A DNA stretch of 64,000 bases from assembly GCF_913063105.1 (NCBI RefSeq), contig NZ_CAJXYQ010000011.1:1-64000 (forward strand), read 5' to 3'. Both the position numbers and the translations under genes were made by a program. The notes under the pieces are model-generated. The model saw only the letters and a list, made by a program, of their open reading frames with translations. It had not been told where the DNA came from and did not search any database. This document shows, one piece after another, positions 7,160 through 16,402 of the stretch; position 1 is the stretch's first letter, and every line of letters begins with the position of its first letter. The stretch comes from an uncultured Draconibacterium sp. (GTDB taxonomy: Bacteria > Bacteroidota > Bacteroidia > Bacteroidales > Prolixibacteraceae).

Positions 7160-9484
7160 TTATTGCTGTTGTTGGTTGTTTTGGCTGGCAATTCTTTCTT
7201 TTTGTTTTTCGGATAATCCCCAGCGGTAATAATCTTCAGGATTCCAAAGGTTGTTATGGTGTTTCATTTCGGGGTCGTGTATGTCAAGACTTAGGTCGCA
7301 ATCGAAACGCGCCAGTTCCGAATGCATTTTTCCGTTAGGTCCGCGTACGTTTCTAAAATGGCAAATTCCCCATGTTATTCCACGCCCGTTTTTATTATCG
7401 GCAAAAGCATCAGGAATATAGGCATTGGGGCCAATAGGCATCATTTCAGTAATTGCCATAATTTCAAAATTCACCCAGTCTTTAGCATATTGAATGGTGA
7501 AATGCTCGCTCCCATCTCTGATCGTCATCGATGCTACCCCTTCTTTCCAGGGGAAAAAACAAATTTCATGTCCTGAATTTTGTACAGGATTTAGCGGATG
7601 CTTTTCAAATGGTCCAAGGGGATCATCAGCAAGAGCTAAACCAATCCCACTCCACACTGTTCCGGGGCGGTTAAAGGCAGCTTTGTAATACACATAAATT
7701 TTATCGTTATGCACCAGTGGCGTTGGTGCCTGAATGGCAAACTGGTCCCATTCGCCTTTTGCACCGGTAGGAATTACCACCTTGTCAACATGAGTCCATG
7801 GCCCGTCCGGAGAATCGGAATAAGCTACACCCACAGGGCAGTAATCGCCGCGCATACCACTGGGCTCGGTAAAAGCCTGGTAATAAATGTAGAATTTTTC
7901 TTTGTATTTCAGAATATCAGGCGTGGCTACCGCTCGAAATCCGGGAGTTGGTTTAGGAGGACGGGGAACGGCAACGCCTTGTTCTTGCCAGGTAAATCCA
8001 TCTTCGCTGGTGGCATACCAAATTTCAGCTAGATCCCAGTCGGTGGAAGGGATGGTATCATTCCATGGAACTTTTCCCTCAATAATAAAACCTTTTGTAT
8101 CGCGTGCAAAGGTTCCAACAGGTGGCGATGGGGTGTCGCGTTTGGTGTACCAAACGTAATACTTGCCGTTTTCATAAAGCACTTTTGATGGGTCGCGGCG
8201 GGTAATGGTAGCATCACCATCGTTGTAATCGAAACCACTTAAGCGAGTGTATTTAAACTGTGTGTATAGCTCATTCTCGGCATTTACATGCGAGGGATAA
8301 TTGTTAAAACTGCGTTGCATGGCTTCGCTTAACGGACGTTGTGTACTTTCGGGGCTTACCGTGTAAGGGAAAGCTTCGGTGGTTTGTTTGGCTTGCTTCA
8401 AGGGAATAACCAGCGAAAATGATATTTCGCTGTCTTTAGGAAGCACGGCAATAATTAAAGCTTTGGGCACACCATTTTCCATATAAAACTTTGGCATATC
8501 GGCCGTGCGTTCGCAAAAGGTAGAAGTGCCATCTGTCCATTTAATTTCGCCGGCTTTAATGGCAAGTGGATTTTTGGCTAATTTCCAGTGTAGTCCCATG
8601 TCGTCAGACTCGAACAGCAGCGTGGATCCCTCGGGGCAATCACTCCAAACACCTCTGGAGTCTTTGGCAATACAATAAAAGTTTCCGTTATGCAGCCACT
8701 CCAGATGGTCGTCGCAGGCAAACGAAGCGGTTGGGTGTGTAATAAATGGTATGTCTGTGTCTTTAAAAGGCCCTAAGGGAGAGCTCGATATTGCGGTAAC
8801 ATGAATTACTTTCCCGTTTTTATGTTTTGGGTCGGCTTTTACGTATTTGTAGGCCATCAGAAATTTGCCATCCGTACGTTTTGTAACGGTTGGAGTTGAG
8901 GTCATCCAACGATCTCCGGTGGCATCAATCAGTGGTTTATCAAAACGTTTCCATGGCCCGTTTAAATCGTCGGCAACTGCAACACCAATGCGCTGGTTAT
9001 TGCGATTTACCCACCATTCTTCGTCATCTTTTATCGATGGCATCCGATCATCAGGAGTATTCTCCCAATAGCCGCTACCCCGGTTTCCCATGTGATAAAG
9101 GTAGTATTTGCCATTGTGCTCAATTACATGCGGATTGTGGGTACAATCGCCATCCCAAAACTCGTTACCCCGTGGTGGCAGCACCAAATTTTTAAACTTA
9201 TAAGGTCCGGTTAAATGGTCGGAAACAGCATGAGCAATTTCGGAATGGGTAACCCAACCATGATGCCCGCGGCTTTTTAACCAACGCGAATAAATAGCAT
9301 GGTATTTCCCATCTTTTCCTCTTAAAATATTGGTTCCCCAAACATTATAATCTTCTTCTGCAATAATATTTGCTTTGTCAAATTTTTCAGGCAGCATCTC
9401 AGCAAAATCAAAATCGGTCTGCCCAAAACTATTTCCCGTTAAAAACAGGATAATCAGGTAAATGAAAACAAGTTTATAGTTCAT
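7160..9484 (-). CDS. Fusion: subgroup-1 propeller glycosidase + GH117 domain lacking a catalytic Asp
   Basis: A 774-residue exported protein (signal peptide about 1-21, no lipobox). Residues 22-362 are nearly the same as the stand-alone protein at 19636-20745 (NVWGTN, YHAIYSRW, EFWDGDCTHNPHV, NRNNQRIGVAVADD, SFSLVIPL); residues about 385-774 are a GH117 domain. The join falls at the end of the single-domain paralogue, so two whole genes appear to have fused. In the GH117 half, D431 (TRRDPSK), H639 and E640 (NSGHE) are kept, but the position of the middle catalytic Asp is Ala586 (FAIQAPTP; codon GCA). The domain is therefore probably inactive as a standard GH117, or has changed specificity. 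The gene sits between the sulfatase and the intact GH117. Confidence 0.85.
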   Translation of the reverse strand: MNYKLVFIYLIILFLTGNSFGQTDFDFAEMLPEKFDKANIIAEEDYNVWGTNILRGKDGKYHAIYSRWLKSRGHHGWVTHSEIAHAVSDHLTGPYKFKNLVLPPRGNEFWDGDCTHNPHVIEHNGKYYLYHMGNRGSGYWENTPDDRMPSIKDDEEWWVNRNNQRIGVAVADDLNGPWKRFDKPLIDATGDRWMTSTPTVTKRTDGKFLMAYKYVKADPKHKNGKVIHVTAISSSPLGPFKDTDIPFITHPTASFACDDHLEWLHNGNFYCIAKDSRGVWSDCPEGSTLLFESDDMGLHWKLAKNPLAIKAGEIKWTDGTSTFCERTADMPKFYMENGVPKALIIAVLPKDSEISFSLVIPLKQAKQTTEAFPYTVSPESTQRPLSEAMQRSFNNYPSHVNAENELYTQFKYTRLSGFDYNDGDATITRRDPSKVLYENGKYYVWYTKRDTPSPPVGTFARDTKGFIIEGKVPWNDTIPSTDWDLAEIWYATSEDGFTWQEQGVAVPRPPKPTPGFRAVATPDILKYKEKFYIYYQAFTEPSGMRGDYCPVGVAYSDSPDGPWTHVDKVVIPTGAKGEWDQFAIQAPTPLVHNDKIYVYYKAAFNRPGTVWSGIGLALADDPLGPFEKHPLNPVQNSGHEICFFPWKEGVASMTIRDGSEHFTIQYAKDWVNFEIMAITEMMPIGPNAYIPDAFADNKNGRGITWGICHFRNVRGPNGKMHSELARFDCDLSLDIHDPEMKHHNNLWNPEDYYRWGLSEKQKERIASQNNQQQQ

Positions 9485-9526
9485 CTTTTTCTTTGGTTTA
9501 TTTTCAATTCTATTCTAACCATTCAG

Positions 9527-10966
9527 CTATTGTTCGAGCAATGTTTTTTCCCAATATTCCATCATTTGTTCATCGCTTATTTCTCCGGTGTAACCTTTAT
9601 TTGCCATGGCGTTTTTAAACCATTTTGCCGAACTTTCCTTTGCTTTTGCAATAGTTGCCTCATCCTCGCTTATCATCCCTCGCTCATATACCTTTAAGGC
9701 CGATTGCAACTGTATTTTAAGTTTCGATTCTATTTCGCTGAATTCCTTTTTACCGGCCAGGTTATTAAATTCCATAGGATCTGACCTTAAATCATACAAT
9801 TCAAATTCGGGTCGTTTTTTGGCCATAAACAAATTATATGGGTAGCCCAACTCCCCTTTCGAGTGGAGGTATTTGTATACAGTAAATGCCGGGTATTGTA
9901 AGCGTTTGTAACTGCTTAACTGCATATAGGGAATTTCAGGCATTCGGTTCCAAATCAACTTAAACTCTCCATTGTTTATACTTCTGATATTATCGGGAGC
10001 ATCGCCACATCGCTGACGAAAACCATATACATATTCTCTTTTTACCGCATTTTCTCCTAAAAACACCTGTCCATGCATATATTCTGGTACCTGAATTCCC
10101 GCCAAATCAAGCGATGTTGCCGTAACGTCAATCATACTCACCAGCTTGTGACTCACTTTATTTTTTTCAGGTGTAAACGGATTGTACACAATTAAAGGAA
10201 CATTTAATCCGCCTTCGTAAAGAAATTGCTTATCGCGTAAATGCGGACGGCCATTATCGCCGAAGAAAAAAATGATGGTATTTTCCCACAGGCCTTCCGC
10301 TTTTAAGCGCTCGGTGATGTTACCTATTACTTCATCCAAATGCTGAATACTTTCAAGGTACATGGCCCAATCGGCCCTTATTAATTCGTGATCAGGATAA
10401 CAAGCAGGAACTGTTACTGACTTGTAATCAATAGGATGTTTGCTGTCGTGTTCAAAATCGCGGTGCGGATATTTTATATTAACCTGTGCATAAAAGGGTT
10501 GACCTTTATTCCTGTCCTTCCAGTCTATGGCATCGAAAATATTATCAGTTTCAAAATTAAAATCGGTTTTACCCATTTTTTCAAATGACTTATCCATATT
10601 GGAACAGAAATAACCTGCTGCTTTAAAAAATTCGGTAACAGGTTGAATATGATCCGGAAGAGGTAGCTTGTTAATGGTTCTGTGCTCGAGGCTGTTAATT
10701 GCCGTAGGATACATACCGGTTATAATTGACGATCGACTTGACGAACAAACGGAGGTAGTGGTATAAGCTTTTGTGTAACGAACGCCCTGAGCTGCAAGTG
10801 CATCAATATTAGGTGTTTTTACATCGGGGTTGCCATAACAGCCCAACTCCAAACCAATATCGTCGGAATAAATCCAGAGAATATTTGGTTGTGGTTGGTT
10901 TTTGCTGCAAGACGTTAATAATAGCGCAAAAAATAACCCGGTAAAAAGGCTTTTGAATTTTAACAT
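9527..10966 (-). CDS. Sulfatase (family S1, formylglycine-dependent), lipoprotein
   Basis: A 479-residue arylsulfatase-type enzyme that would remove sulfate esters from algal galactan. The signal ends in a lipobox (LLLTSC, Cys20). Metal-binding D35-D36 (YSDDIG), the maturation motif CSSSR with Cys74 (formylglycine site; third position Ser where Pro is commoner) followed by SSIITGMYPT, and FFFGDNGRPH are all present. The subfamily, and so the sulfate position, cannot be given. Activity needs an anaerobic sulfatase-maturating enzyme, not found in this window. Its ATG overlaps the stop of the preceding propeller gene by one base (TAATG), implying coupled translation. Confidence 0.92.
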   Translation of the reverse strand: MLKFKSLFTGLFFALLLTSCSKNQPQPNILWIYSDDIGLELGCYGNPDVKTPNIDALAAQGVRYTKAYTTTSVCSSSRSSIITGMYPTAINSLEHRTINKLPLPDHIQPVTEFFKAAGYFCSNMDKSFEKMGKTDFNFETDNIFDAIDWKDRNKGQPFYAQVNIKYPHRDFEHDSKHPIDYKSVTVPACYPDHELIRADWAMYLESIQHLDEVIGNITERLKAEGLWENTIIFFFGDNGRPHLRDKQFLYEGGLNVPLIVYNPFTPEKNKVSHKLVSMIDVTATSLDLAGIQVPEYMHGQVFLGENAVKREYVYGFRQRCGDAPDNIRSINNGEFKLIWNRMPEIPYMQLSSYKRLQYPAFTVYKYLHSKGELGYPYNLFMAKKRPEFELYDLRSDPMEFNNLAGKKEFSEIESKLKIQLQSALKVYERGMISEDEATIAKAKESSAKWFKNAMANKGYTGEISDEQMMEYWEKTLLEQ

Positions 10967-12069
10967 TACTCCACTTCTTTAGTTACAATTAAAGGAATTT
11001 GCACATTAAACGACTGACGTACATTATTCTCATCGTACGCATCGGCAGCACAAATCAAAGCTATTGGTTCTCCATTTTCAATTAAAACCTGTGGGCGCTC
11101 GAGGTGGTCGTATTGAATAACTCTGCCATCTTCCCAGGTAAGCGTACGATCGGAGATCTTGAAATATTTGGCTTTTTCCCAGTTAATGCCATCAACCGAA
11201 TCGTAGTGCACCAAGGAAAAAATGCGTTTGTGCTCGATGTGTTCAATTCGTTTTACAATGGCGCGGTACTTTCCATCCTGGTACCAGATGTACGGATCTT
11301 CTGCCGGAAATCGTTCCCCTTCGAAAGTAAATACCGGATCAGGATATTTTTTGAATGGGCCGGTTGGGCTGTCGGCAATAGCCACCATGTGCACCACAGG
11401 GCCACCTTGCGGCAGGGGAAATTTTTTACCAACAGCTTTGTAAACCATCAGAATTTTACCATCGGCCATTTGGCACACCGATGGATTGGACGTCATCAGT
11501 GCATCGTGCGCCGTTGAGTCGCCATGTGTTACATCCAAAACCGGTTTATCAAATCGTTTCCAGGGGCCCTTTGGGGTGTCGGCCACTGCCACTCCAATGC
11601 GCTGATTGTTACGGTGCATCCAGTTAATTTTTGCCTTACCCGGAACACTTACAATTTTTTTATCGCCAAAATTACCCATATAGTACAGGTAATATTTGCC
11701 GTTGAATTTATGAACCGTAGGATTATGGGTTGCCGAACCGTCCCAGAATTCGGGTCCGCGCTCCGGCAAAGCCACATCAACAAATTTGTAAGGGCCAAAT
11801 GGCGAGTCTGACACGGCGTGGGCTATTTCGGAATAGTTGACCCACTCCCATCCAATGTTTTTTGGCCAACGCGAATACAACATGTGGTACAAGCCATCAT
11901 CACCTTTTACCACCGAACCTCCCCAATGGCTCAGGCTATCTCCTCCGTCGAAAGCGGAATGTTTGGCCACTTTGCCAAATTCAATTTTATAATTTTCAAT
12001 TACTTTTTCCTCTTGATGACATGCTGAAAAAATAATGACTAACACTGCCAGCAATCCAACTGTTTTCAT
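10966..12069 (-). CDS. Propeller glycosidase, subgroup 2 (GH43/GH117-like), lipoprotein
   Basis: A 367-residue lipoprotein (lipobox VIIFSAC; acidic residues follow the Cys, as in surface-export signals of Bacteroidota). The body repeats the propeller pattern: HWGGSVVKGDDGLYHMLYSR, EFWDGSATHNPTVH, GKYYLYYMGNFGD, HRNNQRIGVAVAD, GPWKRFDKPVLDV, FPAEDPYIWYQDGKYRAIVK and LERPQ. It aligns end to end, same length and mostly identical by eye, with 26018-27121. The family resembles GH43 and GH117 folds, but I cannot assign a CAZy family or substrate. Its stop overlaps the sulfatase start by one base. Confidence 0.8.
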   Translation of the reverse strand: MKTVGLLAVLVIIFSACHQEEKVIENYKIEFGKVAKHSAFDGGDSLSHWGGSVVKGDDGLYHMLYSRWPKNIGWEWVNYSEIAHAVSDSPFGPYKFVDVALPERGPEFWDGSATHNPTVHKFNGKYYLYYMGNFGDKKIVSVPGKAKINWMHRNNQRIGVAVADTPKGPWKRFDKPVLDVTHGDSTAHDALMTSNPSVCQMADGKILMVYKAVGKKFPLPQGGPVVHMVAIADSPTGPFKKYPDPVFTFEGERFPAEDPYIWYQDGKYRAIVKRIEHIEHKRIFSLVHYDSVDGINWEKAKYFKISDRTLTWEDGRVIQYDHLERPQVLIENGEPIALICAADAYDENNVRQSFNVQIPLIVTKEVE

Positions 12070-12076
12070 AACTTTT

Positions 12077-13201
12077 CTATTTATTATTTTGTTTTAGCGG
12101 TATTTGCACATTAAACGAGTGCAACACACCATTTTCATCTTTTGTATCAGCAGCACATAATAAAGCTAAAGGCTTCCCGTCTTCGATGTACAATTGCGGG
12201 CGCTCAAGATGAGAGACATACTGTGTTTCGCCATTTTCCCATTCAATTTTCAAGGTAGAAACCAAGGGGTTTTTCGCCAGATTCCAGTCAAAACCATCTT
12301 CTGAGTCGAATAAAACCAATGACCGGCCAGCATTGGTAAAAGCGCCGTGCATGTCTTTTACAATGGCACGGTATTTCCCATCCTGGTACCAGATAAACGG
12401 ATCTTCGGCCGGAAAATCGTGCCCCTCGGCCTGGAATACAGGCTTATCGTATTTTTCGAATGGCCCCGTTGGGCTATCGGAGGTTGCCACACAATGTACT
12501 ACCGGGCCACCCCAGATGCCGGGTTTCTTTTTACCAACAGCTTTATAAACCATAAGGTAGCCCCCATCAGGCCGCTGCGTAACCGATGGATTGCTGGTCA
12601 ATAAGGCATCCAGTGCTGCACTATCGGGGCTAACATCAACCAACGGTTTATCGAAACGTTTCCACGGACCGTTAGGAGTATCGGCAACAGCTACGCCAAT
12701 GCGCTGATTATTCCGGTGAACCGGATTCAACTGAATCTTTCCCGGCCTGCTGTATATTTTCCCATCGCCGGTATTGCCCATGTAGTAGAGGTAGTATTTC
12801 CCATCGAATTTATGAATGGTTGGATTGTGCGTACATAGTCCATCCCAGTATTCGGCACCGCGAATAGGTAGAGCAACCTCTACATGCTTAAAGGGTCCAA
12901 ACGGACTTTCGGCAACAGCATGGGCTATTTCAGAATGTGTTTCCCAAACCCAGCCCAGCTCCTTTTTCCAACGCGAGTAAAACATGTGGTATAAACCATC
13001 TTCGCCTTTTATAAGCGAACCTCCCCAAATGCTGATGGTGTCGTTAATAAATTTTGCTGTTGAGGGTACTTTCTCAAATTCAATTTTTAAATCAGCTTTT
13101 TTGCCACCCAGCAGTTCACCTGATTTTTGCTTGTTTTGCTTACCCGCACATGCTGCTAATAATAAAACAGCCGCCATTATAAATAGCAAGTTTCTTTTCA
13201 T
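12077..13201 (-). CDS. Propeller glycosidase, subgroup 3 (GH43/GH117-like), lipoprotein
   Basis: A 374-residue lipoprotein (LLLAAC). Propeller motifs in order: IWGGSLIKGEDGLYHMFYSR, EYWDGLCTHNPTIH, GKYYLYYMGNTGDG, HRNNQRIGVAVAD, GPWKRFDKPLVDV, LLTSNPSV, FPAEDPFIWYQDGKYRAIVK and LERPQ. Closest relatives here are 20772-21872 and 24918-26018. Its start overlaps the stop of the GH2 gene upstream by four bases (ATGA-type), so translation is likely coupled. An exo-acting glycosidase on galactan oligosaccharides is the likely role, inferred from fold and context only. Confidence 0.8.
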   Translation of the reverse strand: MKRNLLFIMAAVLLLAACAGKQNKQKSGELLGGKKADLKIEFEKVPSTAKFINDTISIWGGSLIKGEDGLYHMFYSRWKKELGWVWETHSEIAHAVAESPFGPFKHVEVALPIRGAEYWDGLCTHNPTIHKFDGKYYLYYMGNTGDGKIYSRPGKIQLNPVHRNNQRIGVAVADTPNGPWKRFDKPLVDVSPDSAALDALLTSNPSVTQRPDGGYLMVYKAVGKKKPGIWGGPVVHCVATSDSPTGPFEKYDKPVFQAEGHDFPAEDPFIWYQDGKYRAIVKDMHGAFTNAGRSLVLFDSEDGFDWNLAKNPLVSTLKIEWENGETQYVSHLERPQLYIEDGKPLALLCAADTKDENGVLHSFNVQIPLKQNNK

Positions 13202-16200
13202 TTTGATTTTGTTTTAACAAGTTGTGACCAATTACTTTCTTCGCCTCCAAGGGTTCTTTTCATTTTAAAATAAAGCTCTTTTTCTCCATTCAAATCAATT
13301 GACACCATGCCTCTTACATTAGAGCTAAAAGTTTTGTCTAACTGATCTTTTGAAGTTCCATATTTTATGGTGTAAATACCATCAGCAAAATCGCTTGAAT
13401 AGCCAATTACCAGTTTGTTATCGGTGATAAAAGAATCCCAGATAATTGGTGGTAAAGGTTTATTTACAATGGCTGTTTTTGCCATATCAGAGGGCTTGCT
13501 TTGCCCTTTATCGTTTAGGGCAAATAGTTTAACGCGATATGTTTTTCCTTCTTCTAAACCAGTAACATCAATATAGTTTGAAATTGTTTTGTACGACTCT
13601 TGTTCTTTTTCACCATCGGCTGAATAACGCACAAAGTATTCGCTTGCATTGGGCACATGCCCGAAAAGCACCCGCACAGCGCTTTTGCCGGGAATAAGTG
13701 CTGTAATTTTAGGAGTAATGGCGTTTTTGAACGATATGGTTTTATCGAGGCGCGAATAATTTGTTGGCGTTACAAGGCTTATGGTTAGGTCGAGTACATC
13801 GGCAGGTAAATTTTCCCAGGTGATTGTACCGTTCCATTGCTTGTCGGCAGGTTTTAAATCGGGTAATTCTTTTGCGTTCTCAAAAACAGTCTCGCCCCGG
13901 CTGTTTGTAAACTGATACACCAGTTTATAATTGCGCATGGCGTGGCTCGGATAATCACTTTCGCTACGAATTGGCAGACGAATATCAGCCGAATTTTTAT
14001 CAAAATCGATGTTTGAAATTTCAATATCCAGAACAGGCGCATGTTCCTGCTTTATGCGCTTGAATAAACGGCGTTTTTGTCGCCAGGTAGTAATAACGCC
14101 CCAAACACGGTTTTCTTCGGCTGTTGTTCCGGCATAAGCGCTTCGGTAATCGTTAAAGGTCCACATGGATGTTCCGATTACAAACTCATTTTTATGTCTG
14201 AAATGATTGGTCCACTCTGAGAATATTTCTTTATCGGCATCTAAAGCTGTTGATGGCCACGGATCGAAACCAAATTCGGAAATAAAAACCGGTTTTTCGG
14301 GCCACTTCGTTCTTAACGCATTAAGTATGTCCTGTGGTTTGCCCTGCCAGCCATACATATTGTGCATAATCAAATCAACAAAAGTATTGGGGTCGGTTTC
14401 CGGTGTATATTCTTCTTTTTGCCCCGAGTTGCTCACACAGGTTACCAAACGATATGGGTCTAATTCCGTTTTTACATAATCGATGGCGGCTTCGCCGTAT
14501 TCAAAATGATTATTCAACTCATTACCAACACTCCAGCCAATAATACTTGGGTGATTAATGTCGCGTTCAATCATCCCTTTTAACCAATATTTGGCAAGAA
14601 AATAGTTTTTATCCGTCATTTCCATGCCATGCTTTTCTGTCAGCATAACATAAGGCTCGTCAAACATCAAAATTTCTTCATCTTCCGGTTTTAATTGAAT
14701 TCCTTTTTCTTTTTCAAGTTTCGCCAGTGGATAATAATTTGCACGAAACTCATCGTTATCCAAATCCCGAACATTAACCTCTTCAAAAAGCATAATTCCT
14801 TTTTTATCGCATAAGTCAATCAACTTTTCGTTTTGAGTGCCGTGCATAATCCGCATAAAGTTGGCTCCTGCTTCTTTCATTAAATCCACATCTTCTTCCA
14901 GTACCTCCAGTGGCTCAGAAGATCCCCAGAAACGGCTCTCGCTTACCCGGTTAAAACCGGCTAAACGAACAGGCTCGCCATTCAGCAACATTTTAGAATC
15001 TGTCAGTTCAACTTTTCGGATTCCAAAATTGTCACTCCTATTATTTAATTTATTATTCTTCTCTGAGATTGTAGTATGAACTTGATACAGCTTAGGATTA
15101 TCAAAATGCCATAATTCCACATTTTCAGCATTTAAAACAGTTTCAAGATGAATATCTTTTCGCGAATTAGGTTCAATCTCAACAGAACCCGCCAAGGCGC
15201 CAATTTCCTTTTCATCCAATAATTTAGAACTAACTGTAATGGTTCTTTTTTTGTCAGAGTTGTTTTCAACCCTCACCTTTAGTTTTATATTGGCTGTCCC
15301 TGTTTCCAGGTTGGGGTCGGCATGAATATATTGATAATCGATTCTAACATCTTTGTTTTTGCTTAGAGTAACATCCCGGATTATACCGCCCCAATTCCAG
15401 GTGGCACTAACAATTGCGCTGTTATCGGCTTCAACTGCAATAACATTTTTCCCCTTGAAATTTAGTTCATCCGTCACGTCAAATTCGAAAGGCGTAAATC
15501 CTCCCCTGTTTCTTCCAATAAACTTACCGTTGAGATAAACTTTTGCGAGATGATAAACACCACCAAATTTTAAATAGTACCTGTCGCTTGCATCTTTTTT
15601 CCAGTTTTTTGGAAGATGAATTGTTTTCCGATACCAACCTTTTCCGGTATAGTTCGAGTACTCATTAATCATTCCCCAGTGCCCCGGAACGCTTAAGTTG
15701 TGCCAATCAGAATCATCAAAATCGCTAAGAAAAACCTGGCGGGGTTCTTCTTTTGCATTTAAATACTTCTCTTTGGGAATTTCGCGAAACATTACCGCAT
15801 CTGCAGCAACATCACCACTTACTATCGCTGTTACTTCAACATAATTATCATCGTTGCTATTAAATTCAAAAATGCCAAGGCTGTTCCATTCGCCACAAAA
15901 CACCCGCTGATTAAAATATTTGGTTGAAATGCCTTTTGCGTGTTTCACGTTGTATTGAGCTGTCATGTGAGATACAAAGGGGTATTTTGTAAACACCTCG
16001 TAGTAACCCGTTTTTTCGAAATTAGGATAAAACCGAACATTAGAATCATCGTTCCTGTCTGCATTTTCAAGATCGGTTATGGAAAAATAATGTTGCAAAT
16101 AGTTTTCACCGTGAAACTTTGAATTAACCGCACCGAAATCAGACGTGCTCCAATTGCCCTTAACTTGTACATTTTCATCAATGTTATCAATTACGATATC

Positions 16201-16365
16201 ATTTTCGGTTTCACGGATATTCATGTAGTTGGAACCTTCGCCATAAATGGCGTAAAACTTCCAATGACCATTTAACGAAAGTTGCTCATCAATATGCTTA
16301 TCCTCATTATTACATGAGCTTAAGAATACGATTACACTTAATGCAAAAATTACGAATCTATTCAT
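13198..16365 (-). CDS. GH2 glycosidase (beta-galactosidase-like) with inserted golvesin-like domain
   Basis: A 1055-residue lipoprotein (FLSSC, Cys18, followed by NNED). The GH2 sugar-binding domain begins with LNGHWKFYA (about 31-39), is interrupted by a roughly 125-residue insert (about 70-195), then resumes with FDDSDWHNLSVPGHWG. The insert has the golvesin/xanthan-lyase pattern (GYYEVFTKYP, YNVKHAKG, WNSLGIFEF, VAADAVMF). The immunoglobulin-like domain and TIM barrel follow, with acid/base E616 in WSVGNE and nucleophile E697 in VFISEFG, so the core looks active. Residues about 850-960 resemble fibronectin type III. Beta-galactosidase or related exo-activity on agar/porphyran fragments is likely. 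It lies between GH86 and a subgroup-3 propeller gene. Confidence 0.87.
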   Translation of the reverse strand: MNRFVIFALSVIVFLSSCNNEDKHIDEQLSLNGHWKFYAIYGEGSNYMNIRETENDIVIDNIDENVQVKGNWSTSDFGAVNSKFHGENYLQHYFSITDLENADRNDDSNVRFYPNFEKTGYYEVFTKYPFVSHMTAQYNVKHAKGISTKYFNQRVFCGEWNSLGIFEFNSNDDNYVEVTAIVSGDVAADAVMFREIPKEKYLNAKEEPRQVFLSDFDDSDWHNLSVPGHWGMINEYSNYTGKGWYRKTIHLPKNWKKDASDRYYLKFGGVYHLAKVYLNGKFIGRNRGGFTPFEFDVTDELNFKGKNVIAVEADNSAIVSATWNWGGIIRDVTLSKNKDVRIDYQYIHADPNLETGTANIKLKVRVENNSDKKRTITVSSKLLDEKEIGALAGSVEIEPNSRKDIHLETVLNAENVELWHFDNPKLYQVHTTISEKNNKLNNRSDNFGIRKVELTDSKMLLNGEPVRLAGFNRVSESRFWGSSEPLEVLEEDVDLMKEAGANFMRIMHGTQNEKLIDLCDKKGIMLFEEVNVRDLDNDEFRANYYPLAKLEKEKGIQLKPEDEEILMFDEPYVMLTEKHGMEMTDKNYFLAKYWLKGMIERDINHPSIIGWSVGNELNNHFEYGEAAIDYVKTELDPYRLVTCVSNSGQKEEYTPETDPNTFVDLIMHNMYGWQGKPQDILNALRTKWPEKPVFISEFGFDPWPSTALDADKEIFSEWTNHFRHKNEFVIGTSMWTFNDYRSAYAGTTAEENRVWGVITTWRQKRRLFKRIKQEHAPVLDIEISNIDFDKNSADIRLPIRSESDYPSHAMRNYKLVYQFTNSRGETVFENAKELPDLKPADKQWNGTITWENLPADVLDLTISLVTPTNYSRLDKTISFKNAITPKITALIPGKSAVRVLFGHVPNASEYFVRYSADGEKEQESYKTISNYIDVTGLEEGKTYRVKLFALNDKGQSKPSDMAKTAIVNKPLPPIIWDSFITDNKLVIGYSSDFADGIYTIKYGTSKDQLDKTFSSNVRGMVSIDLNGEKELYFKMKRTLGGEESNWSQLVKTKSK

Positions 16366-16402
16366 CTTGTTTTGTTTTGTAATTACAATATCTGTTTACT
16401 TA

